From contig JACZQQ010000060.1 of NCBI GenBank assembly GCA_022545645.1, positions 1 to 12,462 of the forward strand: a stretch of 12,462 nt of DNA. Direction: 5' to 3'. Positions 1 to 6,849 of this stretch are shown piece after piece. Position 1 is the stretch's first letter. Every line of letters begins with the position of its first letter. The position numbers were made by a program, and so were the translations under genes. The notes beneath the pieces were generated by a model, which ran no database searches, was not told where the DNA came from, and was given only the letters and a program-made list of their open reading frames with translations. Origin of the DNA: Acidobacteriota bacterium. GTDB taxonomy: Bacteria; Acidobacteriota; UBA6911; RPQK01; JADFOI01.

Positions 1-225
1 CAATCGGCCAACTTCGGCGACTACCAGCTCCTGCGCATGAGTGAGGCTCCCGATGTTGAGGTTCACATCGTGGAAAGTGACGGGCCCATTTGGGGAATGG
101 GTGAAACGGGATTGCCTCCCGCTGCTCCCGTGGTCGCCAATGCACTGTTCGCTGCCACGGGTACTCGAATCCGCCGCCGCCCTATGACGCCAGCAACATT
201 CCTAGAAGCTAGGGGCAGGGGCTAG
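1..225 (+). CDS. Molybdopterin hydroxylase large subunit, C-terminal fragment (isoquinoline 1-oxidoreductase beta / xanthine dehydrogenase type)
   Basis: The frame is open at the left edge and ends with TAG at 223-225, leaving the last 74 residues. They contain NFGDYQLLRMSEAPDVEVHI followed by the segment GMGETGLPPAAP. The Gly-x-Gly-Glu element is the conserved active-site loop of the xanthine oxidase family, where the Glu is the general base beside the Mo centre. The tail VANALFAATGTRIRRRPM matches the usual end of IorB-like periplasmic or cytosolic aldehyde/N-heterocycle hydroxylases. The enzyme would work with a 2Fe-2S small subunit encoded outside the window, and the substrate cannot be told from this piece. 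The gene converges on the HD-GYP gene with only 12 bases between the two stop codons. Confidence 0.85.
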   Translation, partial: QSANFGDYQLLRMSEAPDVEVHIVESDGPIWGMGETGLPPAAPVVANALFAATGTRIRRRPMTPATFLEARGRG

Positions 226-237
226 CGGCCACCTCGG

Positions 238-1278
238 CTAAAACGGAGTGCCCTCTTCTTCGACCTGTCTGCGAATACTCTGAAGTGTGGGTTTCACCTC
301 GAGAAAGGCGTCGAAAATCCTGGGGTCGAAGTGCTTGCCTCTCCCGTCGTCCATAATAGCGGTGACCTCATCCGCAGGGTGAGCAGGGCGGTAAACGCGG
401 GGGTGTGAGAGTGCGTCGTAGACATCCAGGATAGCGACAATCCGTGCGCTTTCGGGGATCTCTTCTCCGGCCAGTCCCTGGGAATATCCTGAACCATCCC
501 ATCTTTCATGGTGGCACAGGGCAATATCTCTCGCCATTTGGAGCATGGGAATGTCGGACCCTTCCAGAATTCTGGCACCCATCTCCGTGTGCCGCTTGAG
601 CACCGAAAATTCCTCCGACGTCAGCCTCTCCGCCCTCAGCAAGATTCCATCGGCGATGCCAATTTTTCCGATGTCGTGCATGGTTGCAGCAAGCCGGATG
701 TTTTCCACGGACTGCTGGTCCCATCCCAGGGCTTCCGCCAATGCACCCGAGTACAATCCGATACGCCGGATGTGATCACCCGTAGCCTCATCGCGGCACT
801 CCGCAGCCCAGACCAGTCTCAAGATCGTATTCTCTTCTCTCCGACCAATCTGGACACTCGGATGTCCATTGGTCTGGATTTGTTGGCTCGCTAAAAGCAA
901 ACGGTTTCGCTCTGTGGCATGCGCAACATGGAGGGTAACCTCATCCTGATCCAGTGGTTTGGCAACAGAACCATAGGCACCCACTTTCAAGAACTCAATC
1001 ACCCTCTTACGGTCCTCGGCTCCGGCAACCATGATGACCGCCACCTCAGAATGACCTTCTTTAATCTTTGCGACCCATTCAAGCCCTGACTTTTCAGGTA
1101 TCGCGATGTCGGCCAAAAGAACTGAGAAGCCCCCCTGCTCCAGCCGTTCACTGGCCTCATCGACGTCGCCAGCGAGGACACACTCGTATCCTTCCGCCTC
1201 CAGCCAGCCAGAGAGAACTTTACTTGTCTGAGGCTCGCTGTCGACAATGAGGATTCGTGCTTCTTGGCTTTGAGTCAT
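238..1278 (-). CDS. Response regulator with HD-GYP c-di-GMP phosphodiesterase domain
   Basis: A protein of 346 residues in the RpfG-like class, predicted to hydrolyse cyclic di-GMP. Residues 8-125 form a receiver domain with Asp13, phosphoacceptor Asp57 and Lys107 (AKP). Residues 148-335 form the HD-GYP domain: EATGDHIRR, His201-Asp202 in MHDIGKIGI, HHERWDGSGY at 256-265, and DVYDAL. The signature triplet is Gly-Tyr-Ser at 264-266 instead of GYP, while the HD and HHE metal ligands are kept, so activity is likely but not certain. The ATG at 1276-1278 is preferred because AAGGAG lies 8 bases upstream; a TTG one codon earlier would be too close. It is the last gene of the minus-strand signalling cluster, 32 bases after the CNB-GGDEF gene, and probably its enzymatic opponent. 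Confidence 0.92.
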   Translation of the reverse strand: MTQSQEARILIVDSEPQTSKVLSGWLEAEGYECVLAGDVDEASERLEQGGFSVLLADIAIPEKSGLEWVAKIKEGHSEVAVIMVAGAEDRKRVIEFLKVGAYGSVAKPLDQDEVTLHVAHATERNRLLLASQQIQTNGHPSVQIGRREENTILRLVWAAECRDEATGDHIRRIGLYSGALAEALGWDQQSVENIRLAATMHDIGKIGIADGILLRAERLTSEEFSVLKRHTEMGARILEGSDIPMLQMARDIALCHHERWDGSGYSQGLAGEEIPESARIVAILDVYDALSHPRVYRPAHPADEVTAIMDDGRGKHFDPRIFDAFLEVKPTLQSIRRQVEEEGTPF

Positions 1279-1310
1279 CAACCTATCTCCTTTTCACTAG
1301 CTCTCTATCC

Positions 1311-2264
1311 TCACCGTTCTTCTCTTCTAGGTCGCTTCGAAGGACCCTTCTGCCTATTTGCTTTGGCAGCATAGAGCTGGGCGTCTGCTGCTTCGATCAG
1401 TCCGTGAGGGGTATGATCAGGGGTCATCTGAGCCAATCCAACCGAGATGGTCACAGAGGGAAGATCACGCCAGTCTGATCCCCCCGTAGCCTCACTGACT
1501 GCCGTATGTAAGCGCTCACCGATCTCACTCGCCCGAACCTCGTCGGCGTCGGGCAACAATGCCACGAACTCGTCGCCGCCGTAGCGGGCAATCATATCGC
1601 CGGGGCGCACGTTGGCCATGAGAGTGCGGGCCACGGTATAAAGGACTCGGTCCCCAGCCAAGTGTCCATAGGTATCGTTATAGGGTTTGAAATTATTGAT
1701 ATCAATCAGCAATATGGAGAGGTCATGACCATCCGACTTACATCGCTCCATCTGCCGTGGCAGCATGGTATCGAGCCAGCGACGGTTATACAGGGTGGTC
1801 AGAGCATCCATGATGGCGTCGCGTTTGTAGTTCAAATTGGTGGTGTTGCCCTTACGCAAACGCTGAGCCAGGATGGATAGGAAATTATAGGCTACGGCGT
1901 GTGAAGTCTTAACCAGTGACCATATGTTTTGCTCGCTGAGGGCAAGCAAACGACAATCCTGGTCAGCGACCACATGAGCTGAAGTAGGCTGGCCATCAAT
2001 GACAGAGAGCTCACCTACGATTTCTCCTGGCTCCAGGAGCACAACGGGGTCCATCTTGAATTCGAGGTGGACACGCAAACGACCGGAAAGAAGCAGATAG
2101 AGATACTCGTTCACTTCCCCGGCGCGAATCAGCACCTCACCCTCTTTCAGTTCCCTGACCGGAGAGTTGTTCAGAATGTCCTGAATGGAGTCAAAATCAA
2201 CACCCTTTAAGAGGGGCACAAGTTCCAATTCGCGCTGGTCCACAGGACACTCTTTACTTCTCAT
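1311..2264 (-). CDS. Cyclic-nucleotide-binding-fold plus GGDEF diguanylate cyclase
   Basis: 317 residues. Residues 15-135 form a CNB/Crp-type beta-barrel (EGEVLIRAGE, then GEIVGELSVIDGQPTSAHV). Residues 150-305 form a GGDEF domain with DINNFKPYNDTYGH, an intact GGDEF at 229-233 and an RxxD inhibitory site RPGD at 220-223. It should make c-di-GMP with product inhibition. The phosphate-binding cassette carries PTSAH where cAMP binders normally have an Arg (PRSA), so the sensory ligand may not be cAMP, or the fold may be structural. ATG at 2262-2264 follows AGGAAA. It lies between the TauE/SafE gene (155-base gap) and the HD-GYP gene, pairing synthesis with degradation of the same messenger. The stop is TGA, showing that UGA also works as a terminator here. 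Confidence 0.93.
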   Translation of the reverse strand: MRSKECPVDQRELELVPLLKGVDFDSIQDILNNSPVRELKEGEVLIRAGEVNEYLYLLLSGRLRVHLEFKMDPVVLLEPGEIVGELSVIDGQPTSAHVVADQDCRLLALSEQNIWSLVKTSHAVAYNFLSILAQRLRKGNTTNLNYKRDAIMDALTTLYNRRWLDTMLPRQMERCKSDGHDLSILLIDINNFKPYNDTYGHLAGDRVLYTVARTLMANVRPGDMIARYGGDEFVALLPDADEVRASEIGERLHTAVSEATGGSDWRDLPSVTISVGLAQMTPDHTPHGLIEAADAQLYAAKANRQKGPSKRPRREER

Positions 2265-2419
2265 CGGATTTCCTATTTATAAGGTAGCAAATTAATGGGT
2301 CCGCAAGTGAGCGGGCAAGCACGAACCTCCGATGTGTCCAAGGAGGCTGAGGAACGGGCTAGACAGGGGTCCCGGTTATCCGGTGATGTTCTCGCGTCCT
2401 TGGGTAGGAAAACCCCGTT

Positions 2420-3304
2420 TTAAAAGGACCGCCACACCATGATGAACCCTACGAAAACAAACATCGTGACCAGGGCTCTTTTCAGGAACACCTCGGAGAA
2501 TTTACTGGCCAATCGAGGAGCGATCTGGCCTCCTACCAGGACTGCCAGGACCATCACCAGGACCAGATTCCAGGGTAGTCCAAGGTCATTCTGGAAGAGA
2601 AAATAGGAATGGGTCAGCGCCGCAGCCAGAACGGTCAGGGCGACCACAAAGACACTCGTTGCAGTGCCAAGATGTAAAGGGAAGCGGTGTTTGACGGCAA
2701 GAAGCGTGGTCATGATCTCACCCAGACCCACCCCGGTAAGACCGACGAAAGCTCCACCTAGTGCTGAGACGGATGCCTCCGTAGCCCCGAACTTGAAACT
2801 ATAATCGTACTGTGTACCCGCTCGATCGACCAGCCTTTTTGTCCCGCGGCCCCGATCTCCAGGGACCGTATCCCTCTCCAGTCAGCAGGGACAGTGGGGA
2901 GGGTGTTTCACTCGATGAAACTTCAAGAACACAAAGGCAAGACTGAACAGAATGATGCCGAAAGAAAAAAGCAGCCATCGGTCTGAAATTGCCGAGCCAA
3001 TCCAGCCCAGCAGAACTGCTGTGGGCAGGGTGATTATGAGCACTGGTCCGGCGACCTCAAAAGCAATGCGACGTTGTCTCCAGTATGCTGTTGCGGCACT
3101 GGAATACCCAACGAACTCCACAATCAAACCCAAAGCGATGGCCTGATTAACGTCCAGCCGAGGAAAGGCCGGATCCAATGCGGGGAAGAGAAACAATAAG
3201 CTTGGGGTAAACAACACGGCACCCTCCAGGGCCAGGATTCACGCCGTGAGTCATATCAGGAAAGCCACTGGGAAAAAGTATAAAAACTCAAGCCAATATT
3301 CCAT
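2420..3304 (-). CDS. TauE/SafE-family membrane protein with three in-frame UGA codons (candidate multi-selenocysteine protein)
   Basis: The frame starts at ATG 3302-3304 behind AGGAGGTATC and ends at TAA 2420-2422, giving 294 codons. UGA falls at codons 18 (3251-3253), 22 (3239-3241) and 141 (2882-2884); no TAA, TAG or frameshift occurs. Read through, it is a full-length TauE/SafE (sulfite exporter, DUF81) protein. The start MEYWLEFLYFFPVAFLI and the later ALEGAVLFTPSLLFLF fit the family's first helix with no gap. They are followed by ALGLIVEFVGYSSAATAYWR, several helices, a basic cytosolic linker with HCPC-U, and the second-half repeat VSALGGAFVGLTGVGLGEI. U18 and U22 are one helical turn apart in helix 1, and U141 follows Cys138-Pro-Cys140. 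Candidate SECIS hairpins lie after the UGAs. The family moves sulfur oxyanions or organosulfur acids, but the cargo here is unknown. The alternative is a recent pseudogene with three nonsense mutations. Family identity is very likely; Sec decoding is an inference at roughly 0.55. Confidence 0.7.
2847..2868 (-). promoter_or_regulatory. Candidate bacterial SECIS hairpin after UGA 3
   Basis: In mRNA sense CGGUCCC (2862-2868) pairs with GGGGCCG (2847-2853) in 7 bp, one of them U-G. The 8-nt loop UGGAGAUC begins 21 nt after the UGA at 2882-2884 and has G as its second base. A competing small hairpin, AGGGA with UCCCU, lies nearer the UGA. The loop region carries CCCUGGAG, the same 8 bases found in the hairpin after UGA 1. 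Structure was judged by eye only. Confidence 0.45.
3215..3248 (-). promoter_or_regulatory. Candidate bacterial SECIS hairpin after UGA 1 (and enclosing UGA 2)
   Basis: In mRNA sense, starting 2 nt after the first UGA, CACGGC (3243-3248) pairs perfectly with GCCGUG (3215-3220). Inside it AUCCU (3234-3238) pairs with AGGGU (3221-3225, one U-G pair), leaving the 8-nt loop GGCCCUGG. The four bases GUGA on the 5' side are bulged and contain the second UGA. The loop begins 18 nt after UGA 1 with two Gs. As I recall the bacterial SECIS rule, the apical loop lies about 16-37 nt after the UGA with a G among its first two bases, so this fits. For UGA 2 an alternative hairpin GGCCC/GGGUGCC with a bulged U and loop UGGAG is possible, but it sits close to the codon. 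Pairing was found by eye, with no energy calculation. Confidence 0.5.
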
Positions 3305-3346
3305 GATACCTCCTGCCTCTCCTCTGGTGGCTCCCATTCGCAAGCG

Positions 3347-4285
3347 TCATTTAGCCTGGACATCCAGAGTCAAACCCCGATCCCGGGCCTCCCTTTTCGC
3401 CTGGTACATGAGCCGGTCGGCCTGGCGGATCAGTTCCTCTGGACTACTCCCATCGAAAGGATAGGTAGCGAGACCGAAGCTGGCCGTGATGATCGCTCGA
3501 ATCCCTCTGCGGACCGGAATGCGGTGACGCTTCAGGGCCCCACTCAGTCTTTGTACAACGACAAGAGCTTGCTGCGAGTCGGTCTCCGGTAAGGTCACGA
3601 CGAACTCGTCTCCGCCAAAGCGAAAGATTTTATCGCTCTTTCGAAGCCTTCCCCGAAGCAAGGTAGCCACCGATCGAAGGACCTTGCTCCCATAGATGTG
3701 CCCGTAGCGATCGTTGATTTCCTTGAGGTGGTCCAGATCAAGGAACAGGATGGAGAAGGGATGGTCATAGCGGCTCGAGCGCTCGATCTCCTCGTCCAGA
3801 CACATTTCCATATAGCGCCTGTTGTAAGCTTGGGTCTGGTCATCGAAGATGACCTTTTCCTTGAGCGCTTCGTTTTCGGCAAGGAGCCGGGCTCGCTCGA
3901 TGCCGTTTCTCAGTACAAGGTCCAGCGTGCCGTCCGAGAGGGGTTGCACAAGGTAAAAATAGGCTCCCCGTTGGATGGCCTTCTGGCGGGCTGTCTGGCC
4001 GGCGTTCTTGGCCACCATAATCACAGAGATCCAAGGCTGGGCCTGCAAAATCCGTTTCAGGAGACGGAACCCCTGGGACCTGGATTTCCTGAGGTCCAGC
4101 ACCACCACCTCATAGGCTTTTCCCTGCAATGCCTTCAGATTCAAGTCACTGCTTGGGGTCGTTTCCACCCGATGTGCCGGGTCTCCCAACAGATGGACGA
4201 TCTTTTGGTGAAGGGACGGTTCACCATCCACGATCAGAATCCCTCCCTGAACCTCTTTGAGGAGAGAAACTGTCTTTCGCTTCAT
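3347..4285 (-). CDS. Receiver-GGDEF diguanylate cyclase (PleD/WspR-like single REC)
   Basis: 312 residues. Residues 14-130 form a receiver domain with Asp20, Glu22 and the putative phosphoacceptor Asp64 (VVVLDLR). The usual Lys before Pro is Gln114 (YLVQP) and the switch Thr/Ser is Ala92, so phospho-signalling may be altered. A short helical linker (ERARLLAENEALKEK) leads to a GGDEF domain at about 150-305. It has FLDLDHLKEINDRYGH, FGGDEF with the motif at 224-228, and an RxxD site RKSD at 215-218, so it should make c-di-GMP. It is the first gene of the signalling cluster. It ends with TGA 42 bases before the TauE/SafE start, whose AGGAGG lies in that gap. It probably shares a transcript with that membrane protein. 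Confidence 0.92.
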   Translation of the reverse strand: MKRKTVSLLKEVQGGILIVDGEPSLHQKIVHLLGDPAHRVETTPSSDLNLKALQGKAYEVVVLDLRKSRSQGFRLLKRILQAQPWISVIMVAKNAGQTARQKAIQRGAYFYLVQPLSDGTLDLVLRNGIERARLLAENEALKEKVIFDDQTQAYNRRYMEMCLDEEIERSSRYDHPFSILFLDLDHLKEINDRYGHIYGSKVLRSVATLLRGRLRKSDKIFRFGGDEFVVTLPETDSQQALVVVQRLSGALKRHRIPVRRGIRAIITASFGLATYPFDGSSPEELIRQADRLMYQAKREARDRGLTLDVQAK

Positions 4286-4462
4286 AGACTCTTTCCTGAA
4301 CTCACCCGAAAAAGCACCTTGACACCCACGGGCAAGACCACTCAGCCGGTGGGCGGGAAGAGGAGGAACTTGGCAGGCTTCAGCCTCAAGGTCCAGAGAA
4401 CCGCCGTCATCAACTATTTAAACACAAACTCATCGCTCAAACCAAGTTTGTCCATTGGACTC
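4286..4462. other. Intergenic region glpK to REC-GGDEF, with a small hairpin
   Basis: 177 bases without a gene. At 4369-4390 AGGCT-TC-AGCCT, flanked by CTTG and CAAG, forms a nine-pair hairpin with a two-base bulge. GTCCA-T-TGGAC at 4450-4460 is a short inverted repeat just after the glpK stop. Neither is followed by a clear T-run on the minus strand, so I do not call a terminator. The gap is long enough to hold a promoter for the signalling genes, but no convincing -35/-10 pair is visible. Confidence 0.4.
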
Positions 4463-5986
4463 CTAGGCCGAATCATGCTCGATCCAGCCCAAAGTCCGTT
4501 GCACCGCTTTCTTCCAGCCATGGTAACCCTCCTGGCGCTTTTCCTCACTCCAACGGGGCTCCCACTGTTTCTCCGCTCTCCAGTTTTTCTTCAGCTCCTG
4601 CAAGCTCTTCCAAAAGCCCACAGCCAGACCCGCTGCGTAGGCGGCACCCAGTGCCGTGGTTTCAGTCACAACGGGGCGGACTACCGGAATACCAAGAATG
4701 TCGGCCTGGAGTTGCATGAGGGTATCGTTTACCGTCGCTCCTCCGTCGACTTTCAGTATGGCGAGTCTGTCGCCTGAGTCGTTGACCATGGCATCCAGTA
4801 CATCCCGAGTTTGATAACAGATTGCTTCAAGAGTTGCTCGGGCCAGGTGAGCTCGACTGTGGTAGTGGGAGAGCCCCAAAATAGCTCCCCGTGCATCGGA
4901 ACGCCAGTAGGGAGCAAACAAACCCGAGAATGCCGGCACGAAATAAATTCCAGCACTGTCTTCAACGGTCTTTGCCAGAGATTCCACATCACTTGCCTGA
5001 TTGAGAATACCCAGCTGATCTCGAAGCCACTGAACCGCCGAACCGGTGACCGCGATGGAACCCTCGAGGGCAAAAACGGCAGGTTGGGACCCTATCTTGT
5101 AGCAAACGGTGGTGATCAGACCCGATGGGGACAAGACCCTGTGATCACCGGTATTCAAGAGCATGAAATTACCTGTGCCATAGGTATTTTTTGCTTCCCC
5201 GGGTGAGATACAGACTTGGCCTACAGTTGCGGCCTGCTGGTCTCCCAGGTCTGCGGATATGGGAACCTCACCCTTGAAGGGACCGTCCTTGCGACTCATC
5301 CCGTAAAGGCCGGAGTCGGAGGAGGGTCGAATCTGCGGTAACATCTGTCGGGGGACAGTGAAGAAGTCGAGTAACTCGTCATCCCAATCCAAAGTCTGAA
5401 GATTCATCAGCATGGTCCGGCTGGCATTGGTGACATCGGTAAGATGGGCGCCTCCGTCAGAACCTCCGGTCAGATTCCAGATGATCCAACTGTCGATATT
5501 TCCGAAAATGGCTTCTCCTCTCCCAGCGGCCTCACGCACACCCTTCACGTTCTCCAGAATCCATTGAATTTTGGCCCCCGAAAAGTAGGTCGCCGGGGGC
5601 AGTCCTGATTTTTCCTGGACGACCTTTCCCTTGCTACTCCGTTGAAGCGCAGCAATGATGGAGTCGGTTCGAGTATCCTGCCAAACGATTGCGTTGTACC
5701 AGGGTGTGCCGGTCTTGGGATTCCAAACGACGGTGGTTTCCCGTTGGTTGGTGATTCCGATGGCCGAGAGCTCAGAGGCCGGGATGCGAGCCTGCTGCAT
5801 TGCCACTTCGATGACCTGCGCGGTTCGCTGGGCGATTTCCAGAGGGTCATGCTCGACCCAGCCCGGGCGGGGAAGAATCTGCTGGTGCTCCAGTTGATGT
5901 CTGGCCATCTCCTGACCTTGACCGTCAAAGATCATAAAACGAGTGCTGGTTGTCCCTTGATCTACCGAGCCGACGTATTGACCCAC
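4463..5986 (-). CDS. glpK: Glycerol kinase
   Basis: 507 residues, the normal length for GlpK of the FGGY kinase family. It phosphorylates glycerol to sn-glycerol 3-phosphate with ATP in the cytosol, trapping glycerol entering through GlpF. Visible motifs are VDQGTTSTRFMIFD near the N-terminus (phosphate loop), NQRETTVVW and YNAIVWQDTRT (glycerol-contact Arg-Glu and Trp-Asp region), ADLGDQQAATVGQ with the catalytic Asp, NTYGTGNFMLLNTG, the FGGY signature around AFSGLFAPYWRSDARGAILG, and DGGATVNDTLMQLQADILG. The start is GTG at 5984-5986, with AAAGGAAG 9 bases upstream; no ATG fits. It follows glpF by 23 bases, so the two are co-transcribed. No glpD lies beside it. Confidence 0.97.
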   Translation of the reverse strand: MGQYVGSVDQGTTSTRFMIFDGQGQEMARHQLEHQQILPRPGWVEHDPLEIAQRTAQVIEVAMQQARIPASELSAIGITNQRETTVVWNPKTGTPWYNAIVWQDTRTDSIIAALQRSSKGKVVQEKSGLPPATYFSGAKIQWILENVKGVREAAGRGEAIFGNIDSWIIWNLTGGSDGGAHLTDVTNASRTMLMNLQTLDWDDELLDFFTVPRQMLPQIRPSSDSGLYGMSRKDGPFKGEVPISADLGDQQAATVGQVCISPGEAKNTYGTGNFMLLNTGDHRVLSPSGLITTVCYKIGSQPAVFALEGSIAVTGSAVQWLRDQLGILNQASDVESLAKTVEDSAGIYFVPAFSGLFAPYWRSDARGAILGLSHYHSRAHLARATLEAICYQTRDVLDAMVNDSGDRLAILKVDGGATVNDTLMQLQADILGIPVVRPVVTETTALGAAYAAGLAVGFWKSLQELKKNWRAEKQWEPRWSEEKRQEGYHGWKKAVQRTLGWIEHDSA

Positions 5987-6009
5987 CGCGAATCACTTCC
6001 TTTCAGGTA

Positions 6010-6759
6010 TCAAAAACCAACGATCACAAAGAGCCATGCCCCCAAAACGCCCCCCAGAATCGGGGCGAACACGGGAATCCAACTGTACCCCCAGTCCGCT
6101 TTTCCCTTCCCTTGAATGGGAAGGAGAGCGTAGGCAATGCGCGGTCCCAGGTCGCGGGCGGGGTTGATAGCATAACCCGTCGGTCCTCCCAGAGAGAGCC
6201 CGATAGACCAGACCAGGAAACCCACCAGCAAAGGCTGCAGGCCCATTCTGAAGACAACCGAGAGATCCACCTCACCCGGGTTTGCAAAGCCTGCAGAATT
6301 GGCGGAGATAGCAAGGATGCCGAACAACAACATAGCGGTTGCAATCACTTCGGTCACGAAATTGGCCACACGGTTGGAAATAGCGGGTGCGGTGCAGAAG
6401 GCGGCCAGCTTAGCTCCGGAATCCTCAGTTTCAGCCCAGTGAGGAAAATAGACCAGGTAAACAATCACAGCTCCCAACACAGCCCCCAGCATCTGGGCTA
6501 ACAGGTATCCCGGCACCTGAGACCAGGGAAAGGCCCCGATGGAGGCCAGACCGAAGGTGACCGCCGGATTGATGTGAGCGCCGCTGATGCGGCCTACAGA
6601 ATAAACGGCCACGGTAACGGCCAAGCCCCAACCCGTGGTAATGACCATCCAACCCGAATTCTGGCCTTTGGTTCGATTCAACAGAACGTTGGCCACCACC
6701 CCGTTACCCAGGATGACCAGAATCATCGTCCCAATGGCTTCAGCGAGATAGACGGTCAT
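6010..6759 (-). CDS. glpF: Glycerol uptake facilitator (aquaglyceroporin)
   Basis: 249 residues, an MIP-family inner-membrane channel for passive glycerol entry. It has six hydrophobic spans and two half-helices carrying NPA: GAHINPAVTFG at 64-66 and GYAINPARDLGPR at 199-201. The Asp after the second NPA-Arg (Asp203) is typical of glycerol facilitators rather than water-only aquaporins. I choose ATG 6757-6759 (MTVYLAEAIGT), since its N-terminus matches the family and a purine-rich GAGAGGAG lies immediately upstream. The TTG four codons earlier overlaps that site. The stop is TGA. It sits between the phosphodiesterase and the kinase, giving the order glpQ-glpF-glpK. Confidence 0.96.
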   Translation of the reverse strand: MTVYLAEAIGTMILVILGNGVVANVLLNRTKGQNSGWMVITTGWGLAVTVAVYSVGRISGAHINPAVTFGLASIGAFPWSQVPGYLLAQMLGAVLGAVIVYLVYFPHWAETEDSGAKLAAFCTAPAISNRVANFVTEVIATAMLLFGILAISANSAGFANPGEVDLSVVFRMGLQPLLVGFLVWSIGLSLGGPTGYAINPARDLGPRIAYALLPIQGKGKADWGYSWIPVFAPILGGVLGAWLFVIVGF

Positions 6760-6815
6760 TTCTCCTCTCAAGCGAACTCACCTGCTGATTTTGGAGCCCA
6801 GGCCGAGTCATGAGT

Positions 6816-6840
6816 GCCTTGCTTCATACCATTGCAAGGC
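6816..6840. repeat. Perfect 7-bp inverted repeat between glpQ and glpF
   Basis: GCCTTGC (6816-6822) and GCAAGGC (6834-6840) flank an 11-base loop, in the 90-base gap after the phosphodiesterase stop. No T-run follows in minus-strand sense, so it is more likely an mRNA processing, stability or attenuating hairpin than a full terminator. Confidence 0.45.
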
Positions 6841-6849
6841 GCTATTTTG

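Noticed and set aside
2265..2419. Possible promoter for the CNB-GGDEF gene (TATAAA near 2276-2281).
   Set aside because: The start of transcription would fall only a few bases before the ATG and would remove the ribosome site, and no fitting -35 box is present.
2420..3217. Two separate short membrane proteins (GTG starts at 3217 and 2731).
   Set aside because: Both pieces are in one frame, split only by UGA. The linker between them (RLVDRAGTQYDYSF, then ALGGAFVGLTGVG) continues TauE/SafE similarity upstream of the second GTG, and neither GTG has a good ribosome site.
2420..4285. REC-GGDEF and TauE/SafE are in the same frame: from the cyclase TGA (3347-3349) to the TauE ATG there is no further stop, so a giant readthrough fusion is formally possible.
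   Set aside because: A strong AGGAGG precedes the TauE/SafE ATG at ideal spacing, the cyclase ends at a normal domain boundary, and the 14 intervening codons look like leader sequence. Two separate proteins are simpler.
4322..4350. Possible terminator after glpK (CCCAC and GTGGG arms).
   Set aside because: The stem is only 5 bp with a loop near 19 bases, and the T-run lies about 10 bases away.
3698..4777. A 359-codon open frame on the plus strand.
   Set aside because: It lies antisense to the REC-GGDEF and glpK genes and shows low-complexity, family-less translation; it is a coding shadow.
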